19,343 bases of DNA from Helicobacter sp. (GCA_022766795.1 JALEPE010000075.1:1-19343); one strand, 5' to 3'; positions 8,435 to 16,082 are shown, numbered from the stretch's first letter. The notes: generated from the sequence alone by a model not told the origin. Made by a program: numbers and translations.

Positions 8435-9469
8435 TTAATAAATTCTTGCAATATAATGACGGTATAGCAAATAACCACTAAAAGCCCAAAGCGGTGGAAA
8501 AACCACAATCGCAATCAATGGAATATGTGTCGCACATAGATACATTAGTGTAAAAAATATGCCAATAACTAACATTGTTTGCAAAATTGTATAATTTTTT
8601 TGATAACGTGGATTTTTCACCCCAAGTAAAGGAAAGTAAAACAAGCTCATTAGCGGAAAAAATGAAAGTAGGACATACATACTAAGATTGCGTTTAATTT
8701 TGTTTTGACTATGATTAAAATAAAATGCCCTTTTCCAATACTCTACCAAACCTAGATTGCTATCGCCTGCAAAATCCACCGCACGTCTTAGAATCATTGT
8801 ATCAAAATTAATTTGCTCAATGCCCTCGCTATCCCCACGATACATCCTACCTTCTTGTAAATCTGCTTCCATTACGCCATCATTATTGCTAATCTTGGCT
8901 CTTTTAGCAATAATCAATCCGTCTCTTTTATTTGTGCTATCAAGAGATAAAAGCACGATATTTTCGTAAGTATTTTCATTATCGCTTTTTTGCACATGCA
9001 CTAGCCATTCACCAAGCTTTTGTCCAAATTCACCGACTTTTAAGTTAATATCAATACTGCTTTTACGCTCCTCTAAAAACTGACGATATGCAATATCACT
9101 AAGAGGCGTTAGCACCAAAGACAAAATACATAAGCTAATGCTAACAAGAATCGCAATGGGCAAAAATATCTTTATAATTGTTTTTGGACTCATTCCAAGT
9201 GCAAACAATACAGGCAATTCATACTCAAAACTAAGACGCGATAATCCAAGCACGCAAGCCACAAAAAAACTAAGTGGAATCACAAAAAATAGCATTGTAG
9301 GTAGCGTATAAACATACAATGTTAATAGCTCCATATAGCTAATTCTCACCACAAAAGTTAAGCCTGCAATACGGATAAAAATGACGACCGATGCAATAAA
9401 AAATAGCACCAAAAAAATCGGAAAAAATACCTGCGCAAAACTCTGAAATAAAAAATTTTTAATTCTCAA
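8435..9469 (-). CDS. LptF/LptG-family lipopolysaccharide export permease
   Basis: The 344-residue inner-membrane protein has the LptF/LptG topology: three N-terminal transmembrane helices (about 12-34, 48-78, 98-122), a large periplasmic segment (about 125-265), and three C-terminal helices (about 266-285, 292-312, 318-336). The cytoplasmic coupling segment SFEYELPVLFALGMSP corresponds to the SEhElxALRxxG helix that contacts the LptB ATPase. LptF and LptG pair in the LptB2FG complex to extract LPS for transport to the outer membrane. I cannot decide between F and G; only one copy is in the window, so its partner must be elsewhere. The start is TTG 9469-9467, overlapping the stop of the metallopeptidase gene as TTGA, with AAGG about 10 bases upstream. 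No ATG lies nearby in frame. Confidence 0.9.
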   Translation of the reverse strand: MRIKNFLFQSFAQVFFPIFLVLFFIASVVIFIRIAGLTFVVRISYMELLTLYVYTLPTMLFFVIPLSFFVACVLGLSRLSFEYELPVLFALGMSPKTIIKIFLPIAILVSISLCILSLVLTPLSDIAYRQFLEERKSSIDINLKVGEFGQKLGEWLVHVQKSDNENTYENIVLLSLDSTNKRDGLIIAKRAKISNNDGVMEADLQEGRMYRGDSEGIEQINFDTMILRRAVDFAGDSNLGLVEYWKRAFYFNHSQNKIKRNLSMYVLLSFFPLMSLFYFPLLGVKNPRYQKNYTILQTMLVIGIFFTLMYLCATHIPLIAIVVFPPLWAFSGYLLYRHYIARIY

Positions 9470-10197
9470 TATTTAAAAACCTTAAAATAAATTTGCCCAT
9501 TCTCTTGATGTGTCTCAAGCCATTGCTGCACAACCTTTGGATTATCATCATAGCATTTAACAAGATTCCAAAACGCACGACTATGGTTATGGTATTTTAA
9601 ATGCGCTAACTCGTGGATTATCACACTATCAATACAATGTTTTGGCATTAAGCTTAGGCGCACACTGAAACGAATTTTTTTAGAATGATGGTAGCAACAA
9701 CCTAATTGCCGATAACTTTTGCCATACACCACAGAAATTGGTGTTAGTTGCATAACGTGCATAATTTGCTGCAAGCGCACATCTACATACTTCTCTAGGG
9801 CTGTTTTATACAACTCCCCTAACAACTTTTTATGCTTTGGGATTCCACATTGCACCGCACCAATCCATAATTCTTGCAACGATTTTACATTTTGTTTTGC
9901 ACATTGGTTTTGTAAAAACTCCATATAATGCGATTCTGCTATGGCAAAATCCACCCACTCTCCAAAAATATAAAATTGTTCCTCTCTTAAACGCTCACGA
10001 TTCTGCAATACATTAAAGCATTGCAATATCCAATCCATATTTTGCGTAATAAATGCGCTACAATCTTTAATTTTAACACGTTTTGGCTTTTTAAGCACCA
10101 AAGTTCCCTGCACATCAAAAGTCATTTTTAAATACTTTAGACGTTTATTTTCAACAACCTTAAAAGGTAATTCCACAGGAAAATTACTAGGCAGCAT
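9466..10197 (-). CDS. YgjP-type (DUF45) zinc metallopeptidase-like protein
   Basis: The 243-residue cytoplasmic protein carries the gluzincin-like site HELAH (about 195-199) followed by YHNHSRAFW, the typical HExxH-x5-H arrangement of the YgjP/DUF45 family, with His205 as the third zinc ligand. The N-terminal half has the family's beta-rich region with the RLKYLKMTFD-like strand. Related proteins include YgjP and the SprT/Wss1-like group; proteolytic activity has not been established for most members. I chose ATG 10197-10195, which overlaps the upstream TGA as TGATG and sits six bases from AAAAGG. An in-frame TTG one codon earlier (10200) is the alternative. The permease gene overlaps its end by four bases, so translation is probably coupled along the run. 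Confidence 0.85.
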   Translation of the reverse strand: MLPSNFPVELPFKVVENKRLKYLKMTFDVQGTLVLKKPKRVKIKDCSAFITQNMDWILQCFNVLQNRERLREEQFYIFGEWVDFAIAESHYMEFLQNQCAKQNVKSLQELWIGAVQCGIPKHKKLLGELYKTALEKYVDVRLQQIMHVMQLTPISVVYGKSYRQLGCCYHHSKKIRFSVRLSLMPKHCIDSVIIHELAHLKYHNHSRAFWNLVKCYDDNPKVVQQWLETHQENGQIYFKVFKY

Positions 10198-11426
10198 CAA
10201 GAGCCTTTTAGTGGTACAAAACGTGTATTGGTAGGAGTTAGAATCTCTATTGCATATTCTACTTGCTGATTCCTAATTTTTTCTTTAAAATAAGCTTTAA
10301 CTCTTGGCACACTTTTGCGATAAAAATACTCAATTCCATACGCCGTCGTGTAATTAATCCAGTTGTATTGCAAATCTGCATTTAATAATTTTGCATTCTC
10401 CACAAACAAACTATCTAACGGCATAATGGAATTTGCAATATACATATTGCGTTTATCACGCTCCTGCGTAATAGATAATAGGCTTGGATTATAATTAATT
10501 TGCGTAGAATATATACCTTGTGGAGCAACTTCGTGATAAGTAAGCTGGGATAAAATTACACTAGAATTCGTTACAGGCGTATTTAAAAATATACGTGTCC
10601 CGCGCAACTGCCCTCTAATACTTTTCATTTCTTTTTGAAAATCTGGATTCTGCTTGAGATTAAAGCTCTTTGTGTAACCCAAATTTGCATTTGCCTCTTG
10701 TGTATAAGCCTGCATTTGTTTGCCAATCACGCTATCATCATAGAAGCTAGTCGCCTTAACATTTGGATTCAAAGCAGAGAGTTTTTGAATCTGTTCTGCA
10801 TAACTAATCCCGCCAAAAATCACTCTTCTTGCAATTTCCCCTTGAATTTGTGATTTATGCACAGTAGGGATAAATACTTCTAAATTAGGATTAAGCGCAT
10901 TAATTGCATTTGCTCCATCTTGCGTAACAACAGCAATAACTTGACGATAACCCTGCGCAGCAATCACTTCTAAAGCTTCTTGTATATCCTCTTGCAATTC
11001 TGTTTTAGAATCAAAACTTTCAAAATTAAAGCGTCCCTTTTGGTGTAACAAATAGCTCAAAATTACATTTGTTGTCGTACTAGAATAACGTCCAATGCTT
11101 TTGCGCGGAAAAAGCAAGGCGATGTTAAAAAATGGCTTTTGCGCCCCTATAAAATAAGGGATTTCAGAGATTTCAAGTGCGCTTAACAATGCGTTTAGTT
11201 CCTCAAGCACTCTTTCATTTTGGTTGTCTTTATTAACATTTGCCATAAAGGAAAAAACCTGCCCTCTCTCCAAAAAATCACGCAAACAGCTCGTGCTACA
11301 TCGCTCAATATCAACATTTAGAATCTCCGCGCTTGGGGTTGGTAGTGGAGATGGATATTGACCACTCGCCATTACAAACTGCGGATATAGTAAAATCATT
11401 AAACACAATAAACATTTTCTAAACAT
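10197..11426 (-). CDS. Exported protein with probable periplasmic-binding-like fold
   Basis: I do not recognise a named gene. The 409-residue protein begins with a Sec signal peptide (charged MFRK, hydrophobic core to about residue 17, then VMASG), so it is periplasmic or membrane-associated. There is no lipobox cysteine at the cleavage point. Two Cys (about 43 and 47, CSTSC) follow the signal and could form a disulfide. The remainder alternates hydrophobic strands and helices (for example NIALLFPRKSIGRYSS, YRQVIAVVTQDGANAIN, GTRIFLNTPVTN), resembling a type I periplasmic-binding fold of the LpoA/amino-acid-receptor kind. This is a fold impression, not a proven homology. The ATG is preceded by AGGAGATAAAA and overlaps the stop of the UDG-like gene by eight bases. 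Position before a metallopeptidase and an LPS permease hints at an envelope role, which is inference. Confidence 0.8.
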   Translation of the reverse strand: MFRKCLLCLMILLYPQFVMASGQYPSPLPTPSAEILNVDIERCSTSCLRDFLERGQVFSFMANVNKDNQNERVLEELNALLSALEISEIPYFIGAQKPFFNIALLFPRKSIGRYSSTTTNVILSYLLHQKGRFNFESFDSKTELQEDIQEALEVIAAQGYRQVIAVVTQDGANAINALNPNLEVFIPTVHKSQIQGEIARRVIFGGISYAEQIQKLSALNPNVKATSFYDDSVIGKQMQAYTQEANANLGYTKSFNLKQNPDFQKEMKSIRGQLRGTRIFLNTPVTNSSVILSQLTYHEVAPQGIYSTQINYNPSLLSITQERDKRNMYIANSIMPLDSLFVENAKLLNADLQYNWINYTTAYGIEYFYRKSVPRVKAYFKEKIRNQQVEYAIEILTPTNTRFVPLKGS

Positions 11427-12069
11427 TTTTATCTCCTATTAGTTGTTTTAATCTTAAAAATTCTTTATGCGCGTCCAACTTTAACTCGGGTTGGCGCACA
11501 AGTGTTTGCAAAGCAAATGTAGGAAAAACCTCCCAGTGATTCCACCTTAATAACTTGCCTTGCACATTTGGGTAGTGACTTCCGTCTTTTGTCAAATACG
11601 CATATGCTTCTTGACCAAACACCACTAAAACCTTTGCATTAGAAAATTCTAGTTGCTTTAGAAAATATCCCATACAAGATTCTATGCTAGTTTGCTCTTG
11701 TGCTTTTGGAATCTCACATTTTAATAATGAAAGAATGGAGACTTTATTTAAAGGGAGCAAAAATACCTTTTCAATAATATTTTTGAGCATTATAGCTGTA
11801 TTAGAATTAAAACGCATTTGTGCGTCCAATATGGGAGCAAGCGTAACAAAAACTAGCTTAGAATCTGAATAGCATAATCCAAAACTTGCAGGGGAATTTT
11901 TAAGCGCACAGAGTTTGCAGGATTCTATAATGCCCTGTAAATCACTTGCATTGCGACTTTGGAATCCCTTTTGTGCAGGTGCTAGAAACTGCGGATCGCA
12001 GTAACTAAACCCACAAGATTCCAATAAATAAAGTTTTTTTAATAATAAAGCTTGATGAAGTGTTTGCAA
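11419..12069 (-). CDS. Divergent family 4-like (FeS) uracil-DNA glycosylase superfamily protein
   Basis: The 216-residue protein has the layout of family 4 UDGs: four cysteines in the iron-sulfur spacing (Cys51-x2-Cys54, Cys118 in LLKCEIP, Cys132), a hydrophobic strand FVTLAP where the GEAPG motif belongs, and a C-terminal PTFALQTLVRQPELK where the HPS-containing loop belongs. In active family 4 enzymes these positions read GExPGxxED, KCRPP and HPS. Here the first keeps only Ala-Pro and an Asp (Asp82), and the last lacks the His. The cluster is therefore probably kept while uracil excision may be lost or altered; that conclusion is inference. The start is TTG 12069-12067 with GGGGA nearby; no ATG exists before the conserved region. 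It heads the five-gene run ending in truA, with a TATAAT box about 24 bp upstream. Confidence 0.75.
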   Translation of the reverse strand: MQTLHQALLLKKLYLLESCGFSYCDPQFLAPAQKGFQSRNASDLQGIIESCKLCALKNSPASFGLCYSDSKLVFVTLAPILDAQMRFNSNTAIMLKNIIEKVFLLPLNKVSILSLLKCEIPKAQEQTSIESCMGYFLKQLEFSNAKVLVVFGQEAYAYLTKDGSHYPNVQGKLLRWNHWEVFPTFALQTLVRQPELKLDAHKEFLRLKQLIGDKNV

Positions 12070-12092
12070 AAAATCCCCAAAAAATAAATATA

Positions 12093-12098
12093 ATTATA
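12093..12098 (-). promoter_or_regulatory. -10 box (TATAAT) for the UDG-like to truA run
   Basis: A perfect TATAAT on the minus strand lies about 24 bp before the TTG start of the UDG-like gene, giving a leader of roughly 15-18 nt with a GGGGA ribosome binding site. No -35 is evident, as usual for this phylum. It is flanked by a 7-bp inverted repeat (AAATCCC at 12071-12077 and GGGATTT at 12099-12105), one arm of which contains the ribosome binding site. Confidence 0.6.
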
Positions 12099-12116
12099 GG
12101 GATTTAATGATTAAAG

Positions 12117-12206
12117 CTACTTGAGTTTGCGCTGATACCAAAGCAAAATCAGTAGAAGCACACAAAAAACGATAATTTCTGCTAAAAGAGACTTTAAATC
12201 CACCAC
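12117..12206 (-). CDS. Small single-span membrane peptide ORF, overlapping the EF-hand gene stop
   Basis: A 29-codon frame starts with GTG at 12206, sharing one base with the TAG stop of the EF-hand gene (TAGTG), and ends at TAG 12119-12117. The peptide begins VVDLKSLLAE, then a stretch of about 13 uninterrupted hydrophobic residues (IIVFCVLLLILLW), then a basic tail YQRKLK. This is a typical small N-out or N-in single-span protein with a positive-inside tail. A second GTG at 12203 is an alternative start. There is no strong Shine-Dalgarno sequence, only a GAG about eight bases upstream, so translation would rely on termination-reinitiation. An in-frame stop lies just upstream, so it is not the end of a longer frame. 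I know of no named homologue. It could be a chance frame, but the composition and the overlap argue for a real gene. Confidence 0.5.
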   Translation of the reverse strand: MVDLKSLLAEIIVFCVLLLILLWYQRKLK

Positions 12207-13549
12207 TACGCAGTCTCAATCGTATTTTGTTCTAACATATTTTTTAGCAAAATCTCACTCTTTAACACATTTTCGCGTTCTTTCTCATCAAGAGATTCCA
12301 AATAGTTAGAATCCTTATGTATTTTAACCTCCTGCGTATTGATGACCCGCATATCTTTTTGCTCACTTGCGCCAAGATTTAAGAGAGTATCATTCAAACT
12401 TTCTTGCGTGAAGTCAAAATTAAATCGCCAAACCACAAACATTTCTACACTGCTAGCTTCCACTTTAAATAGCACCGCTTTGCCATCATCGTCCAACATT
12501 TCATCTAAATTCAATGCGCCATCCCCATTGCTATCTTGTCCAATTGCGTGGTTAATATAATCCCCAATATTATCAATAAATCCAACCTGCTCTAAAAATT
12601 TTTTCTGCATCGCCTCATCATTGCCAATGCGCTCCGCAATGGAATAATAATTGCCATCTAGCAAACTCACAAGACTTTTTAAATGAATGCCCTCATCAAC
12701 GCTGATTGTGCCATCACCATTACTATCGTTGTTTAAATATCCCATTTTATATGCCGCGTCATAGTAGAATCCCTTAACATAATCTGTTGCCTCCTCTAGT
12801 GAGCCAAACTGATTAATAAGTTTTTCTGCATTTACATCGTTTAAGGGTACACGCACCTTTTTGCCACTCACCTCATCCATAAATTCTACTGCATTGTCTG
12901 GCGCATCTATATTTTTCTCATCATCAATTGCTAAAGGATTATAGACATCTTTAACTTCTTGACTAATATTGTTTGGAGCTTTAGGACTGGTTTGGACAAT
13001 GGTTTGATTCAGGATTCCACCCTTTTTACTCTCTCTCTTAACCAAAGCATCATTTTCTATACTTTGCAAGATATTTTCTTTTATCTGTTTTTGAATTTCT
13101 AAATCTTCGCTTTTAGTGTCTGCTAAAGGATTATTTGCTTGTGGTTCTTTTTGTGCTTTATCAGCAATATCAATCGCCGATGCTAGCATTGATTCCTCTT
13201 GCGCAGCCATTTGACTTTGTTTTGTCGCCTCGCTAGATTCCATACCCCCTAGCATTCCAAGTGCAAAAGAGGTGTTTTCTGCTGCTTGCTGCAAGCTTTC
13301 TTTTAAAGCCTCCACATTGACTTCCTTAGCAATTTTTGGCTCCACATAACCATCACTTTGCAACTGCGCCAACGCTTCTTTGATAAGTTGCTGCTTTTTA
13401 AAATAATCATCTTGTGTAGAACTTGTGCTAAGTCTTTTATTTTCGTCGGATTTATTTTTTGGATTGAGAGCTTCTTGCATTAACGCACCATAATTCACAC
13501 CCTGCACATAAGATTGAACGCCTGTTCTTTCTGAATACCAATATGACAT
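12206..13549 (-). CDS. EF-hand protein under a sigma-54-type promoter (unknown function)
   Basis: I do not recognise a named gene. The 447-residue protein lacks a signal peptide and membrane segments. Residues 1-230 are polar, rich in Gln, Glu, Lys, Ser and Ala, and probably helical or coiled (for example LKESLQQAAENTS). Around 230-345 is an ordered region with two canonical EF-hand loops, DSNGDGTISVDE from Asp275 and DSNGDGALNLDE from Asp339, both with Asp/Asn/Asp/Gly/Glu at the coordinating positions. The segment between them (YYDAAYKMGYLN, IAERIGNDEAM) fits the flanking helices. The start ATG has AAGGA seven bases upstream. A near-consensus sigma-54 promoter lies about 62 bp before it. The gene overlaps a small membrane-peptide ORF at its stop. 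Middle-class flagellar (RpoN/FlgR) control is inferred from the promoter alone. It resembles the 532-residue protein at 2235-3833 only in having calcium loops. Confidence 0.85.
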   Translation of the reverse strand: MSYWYSERTGVQSYVQGVNYGALMQEALNPKNKSDENKRLSTSSTQDDYFKKQQLIKEALAQLQSDGYVEPKIAKEVNVEALKESLQQAAENTSFALGMLGGMESSEATKQSQMAAQEESMLASAIDIADKAQKEPQANNPLADTKSEDLEIQKQIKENILQSIENDALVKRESKKGGILNQTIVQTSPKAPNNISQEVKDVYNPLAIDDEKNIDAPDNAVEFMDEVSGKKVRVPLNDVNAEKLINQFGSLEEATDYVKGFYYDAAYKMGYLNNDSNGDGTISVDEGIHLKSLVSLLDGNYYSIAERIGNDEAMQKKFLEQVGFIDNIGDYINHAIGQDSNGDGALNLDEMLDDDGKAVLFKVEASSVEMFVVWRFNFDFTQESLNDTLLNLGASEQKDMRVINTQEVKIHKDSNYLESLDEKERENVLKSEILLKNMLEQNTIETA

Positions 13550-13608
13550 TTTCTATCCTTAAATTTAGATTTTATCCTTAAACTTAAGCAATTCCTTTAA
13601 CACTTCAC

Positions 13609-13626
13609 AAGCAAAAAATATTCCTA
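13609..13626 (-). promoter_or_regulatory. Sigma-54 (RpoN) promoter for the EF-hand gene
   Basis: On the minus strand the sequence reads TTAGGAATATTTTTTGCTT: GG (13624-13623), exactly ten bases, then GC (13612-13611). GGAA at -24 and TTTGCTT at -12 match the Campylobacterota consensus GGAA-N6-TTTGCTT. The leader would be about 50 nt. In this phylum RpoN with FlgR controls mainly hook, rod and other middle flagellar genes. Confidence 0.75.
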
Positions 13627-13764
13627 AATATTGGTCTTATTAATTTTTGAAAGCATATTGGATTCTAATTTTCAAAATCAATCAAGGAAAAAGTTGCTCG
13701 TGATTTTAAGTTCTCTTTTTTGTGTGTTTAAAAAAGTTAGAATCCCATTAAAATCTAAAAAATC

Positions 13765-14547
13765 TTAGTGTGGATTTGCGGTAAATAAAGTGCCTTTTTC
13801 GTGGAGATTGTGTAGCAAAAAATCCCGCAATACCGACAAATCTTTACCACTAGATAAAAACATTTCGCGTTTATTATCTAGCAAAAATTTTGCAGCTTTT
13901 AGTTTTGTAACGATTCCGCCTGTGGCAAAGGCATTATTCGGCGTTGCCTCCGCTTCTAGCTCCTTTTCAGAAATACTTGTTACAATTTTTCGCATTTTTG
14001 CGTTGGGATTCTCCTTTGGATTCTCCTCATAATACCCATCAATATCACTTAGAATCGCCAAAAGTGAAGCGTCAAAAAAATGTGTAACATACGCGGAGAG
14101 TTGGTCATTATCGCCAAAACCTAAAAACATTAACTCTCCCGTTGTGGTTACATCGTTTTCGTTAATAATAGGCAAAACCTTGTTTTTCAGCAATACTTCC
14201 ATTGCATTGCGCGCATTTTTTGTGCGTTTCCTAGAATCCAAATCATAACCTGAAAACAAAACCTGCGCACTTAGGATTCCATATTTTTCAAGTGCTTTTG
14301 CGTAAGTCTGCATCAAAAGCGGCTGTCCGATTGCCGCAAGGGCTTGTTTGTTTGCTAAAATCTTTTTATCCAATTCCAATGCGGTAAATCCAGAAGCCAC
14401 CGCCCCAGAGGAGACTAAAATCACTTCATAAGTTGCATTAAGTTCGCTAATAAGCTGCACAAGGGATTCTATCCTTGCAAGGTTAATCCTCTGATTCTCT
14501 ACTAAAATCGCACTGCCCACCTTAATGACAATTCTATTTTTACACAT
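13765..14547 (-). CDS. proB: Glutamate 5-kinase, short form without PUA domain
   Basis: ProB phosphorylates the gamma-carboxyl of glutamate, the first and regulated step of proline synthesis. The 260 residues make up the amino-acid-kinase domain only: IVIKVGSAIL at the N-terminus, SSGAVASG near 46-53, the glutamate/proline-loop segment NENDVTTTGELMFLGFGDNDQLSAYV in the centre, and TGGIVTKLKAAKFLL near the C-terminus. The E. coli enzyme is about 367 residues, with a C-terminal PUA domain that is absent here; short forms are usual in Campylobacter relatives, so this is not a truncation. The ATG at 14547 overlaps the obg stop by eight bases, so it is translated from the obg message. No proA is nearby in the window. 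Confidence 0.95.
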   Translation of the reverse strand: MCKNRIVIKVGSAILVENQRINLARIESLVQLISELNATYEVILVSSGAVASGFTALELDKKILANKQALAAIGQPLLMQTYAKALEKYGILSAQVLFSGYDLDSRKRTKNARNAMEVLLKNKVLPIINENDVTTTGELMFLGFGDNDQLSAYVTHFFDASLLAILSDIDGYYEENPKENPNAKMRKIVTSISEKELEAEATPNNAFATGGIVTKLKAAKFLLDNKREMFLSSGKDLSVLRDFLLHNLHEKGTLFTANPH

Positions 14548-15655
14548 TTAACCCCTTTAAACTCTCATATAAAAGGAATCGCAAGGATTCCAAATTCTCC
14601 TTGCTCACACTTGAAACCCCGAGTGCAAACAAAGGGGTATTCAAATCATAATCCACCCCAAAATCCTCTTTATCCTTTTGTATAAACTGCAAGGATTCCG
14701 CTTTGTTTTTCAAAGAAAATCCAAAAGTGTTTAAAAACTCCACAATGCAATCTCTATGGCTTTTAAACCCCGTATTATCCGCTATTAACAAATCTTGATT
14801 CTGTAAATCAATCTTGGAAAACATTATGCCAAAAGGGCGATGAGAAAGTTCTTCACTAAAGTTCTCCAACTCCTCCCTTAAGATTCTAAATTGCTCCTCT
14901 AATGTGCGGTAATTTGCCAAATCTAGCACAAAGAGTAAGAATCGCGTGCGCTCAATATGGCGCAAAAACTCTAAGCCTAAGCCCTTGCCCTCACTCGCAC
15001 CTCCAATGATTCCGGGAATATCCGCAATCACAAAGGATTGATACTCCCCAACATTGACGATTCCAAGCTTTGGAATGAGTGTCGTAAATTCATAATTTGC
15101 AATTTCGGGTTTTGCATTAGAAAGCACCGATACAAGCGTGGATTTTCCAACATTAGGAAAGCCCACAAGCCCCACATCAGCAATCAGTTTCAACTCCAAG
15201 CGGATTTGCTTTGTAACCCCTGCGATTCCTTTTTGAGCATAAGTTGGGCGTTGGTTTGTGGCACTTTTGAAATGCGTATTGCCTAAGCCCCCTTTACCCC
15301 CCTCTAAAAACAAAATCTTTTGGGATTCCTCCACCAAGTCTAGCAAAAGTTCTCCGCTTTGACTATCAAAAACTTGCGTCCCGGGCGGAATCTTAATCAC
15401 TAAATCCTCGCCCTTTTTGCCATATTTATTGCGCCCTTCTCCGGGTTTGCCATTTTGAGCTTTAAAAGTCTTATGCCCTCTGAAATGCGAAAGCGTATCG
15501 GTGTTTTTATCCACTTGAAAATACACACTACCACCCTTGCCGCCATCGCCGCCATCGGGTCCGCCATTTAAGACAAATTTTTCTCTGCGAAAGGATACTG
15601 CGCCCTCCCCGCCTTTACCGGAAGTTACAGAGATTTCAACACGATCTACAAACAT
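14540..15655 (-). CDS. obgE: Obg-family GTPase
   Basis: Obg binds the 50S subunit and couples ribosome assembly to GTP and ppGpp levels. The 371 residues comprise the glycine-rich Obg domain (1-158, FVDRVEISVTSGKGGEGAVS at the start, repeated GGDGGKGG), then the GTPase domain with G1 GFPNVGKST, the switch I threonine in YEFTTLIPK, G3 DIPGI and G4 SKID (Ser in place of the usual Asn of NKxD). There is a short C-terminal tail. I chose ATG 15655-15653, which has AAGG eight bases upstream; a TTG one codon earlier is the alternative. It follows rpmA by 155 bp on the same strand, as in the common rplU-rpmA-obg unit, with a hairpin between, and overlaps proB at its end. Confidence 0.96.
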   Translation of the reverse strand: MFVDRVEISVTSGKGGEGAVSFRREKFVLNGGPDGGDGGKGGSVYFQVDKNTDTLSHFRGHKTFKAQNGKPGEGRNKYGKKGEDLVIKIPPGTQVFDSQSGELLLDLVEESQKILFLEGGKGGLGNTHFKSATNQRPTYAQKGIAGVTKQIRLELKLIADVGLVGFPNVGKSTLVSVLSNAKPEIANYEFTTLIPKLGIVNVGEYQSFVIADIPGIIGGASEGKGLGLEFLRHIERTRFLLFVLDLANYRTLEEQFRILREELENFSEELSHRPFGIMFSKIDLQNQDLLIADNTGFKSHRDCIVEFLNTFGFSLKNKAESLQFIQKDKEDFGVDYDLNTPLFALGVSSVSKENLESLRFLLYESLKGLNV

Positions 15656-15758
15656 CAAATAACCTTAAAAGTTCAACTCTAGGATTGATTGTGATTTGAA
15701 TACTAATTACAACACTAAAAGAGATTAACATTAAAATCAAAACCTAAAAGCCATTCAA

Positions 15759-15785
15759 GGCGGAATCCCAAAGCGGAATCCCGCC
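15759..15785 (-). terminator. GC-rich hairpin between rpmA and obg
   Basis: In the minus-strand RNA, GGCGGGAUUCC and GGGAUUCCGCC pair over 11 positions (two of them G-U) around a 5-nt GCUUU loop. The hairpin starts about 25 bases after the rpmA stop. No poly-U tract follows directly, so it is more likely an attenuator or mRNA-stabilising stem than a strong terminator. Confidence 0.45.
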
Positions 15786-15809
15786 CATAAATCTTGAATA
15801 AAAGAAGCC

Positions 15810-16067
15810 TTAAGAAGCTGGGATAATAGAAACTTTTTTGCGGATTCTATCCTTTCTTTCAAATGATACGATTCCGTCAATTAAAGCAAAAATTGTATGG
15901 TCTTTACCCATTCCTACATTATTTCCCGGATGCACTTTTGTCCCTCTTTGGCGAATAATAATATTACCCGCACGGACAAACTGCCCACCAAACTTTTTAA
16001 CACCTAAGCGGCGTCCCGCAGAATCGCGGTTATTCTGGGTGCTACCCTGACCTTTCTTGTGTGCCAT
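15810..16067 (-). CDS. rpmA: Ribosomal protein bL27
   Basis: The 85-residue protein starts MAHKKGQGSTQNNRDS, the standard L27 N-terminus that reaches the peptidyl-transferase centre, and continues with GRRLGVKKFGG and RQRGTKVHPGNNVG. The length matches the family (84-90). There is no cleavable N-terminal extension of the Firmicutes type. The ATG is 15 bases after the rplU stop, with GAGTTG upstream. The run rplU-rpmA-obg is conserved in many bacteria. Confidence 0.98.
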   Translation of the reverse strand: MAHKKGQGSTQNNRDSAGRRLGVKKFGGQFVRAGNIIIRQRGTKVHPGNNVGMGKDHTIFALIDGIVSFERKDRIRKKVSIIPAS

Positions 16068-16082
16068 TTCAACTCCTCATTC

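Noticed and set aside
12071..12105. Intrinsic terminator after the small membrane peptide ORF
   Set aside because: The stem is only 7 bp with a 21-nt AT loop, and it overlaps the -10 box and ribosome binding site of the next gene; a regulatory reading fits better.
13720..13764. Terminator directly after proB
   Set aside because: TTAGA/TCTAA arms of five bases followed by a T-run are visible on the minus strand, but the stem is too short and AT-rich to support a call.
13765..14547. Truncated proB
   Set aside because: The kinase domain is complete; the missing PUA domain is normal for short ProB in this phylum.
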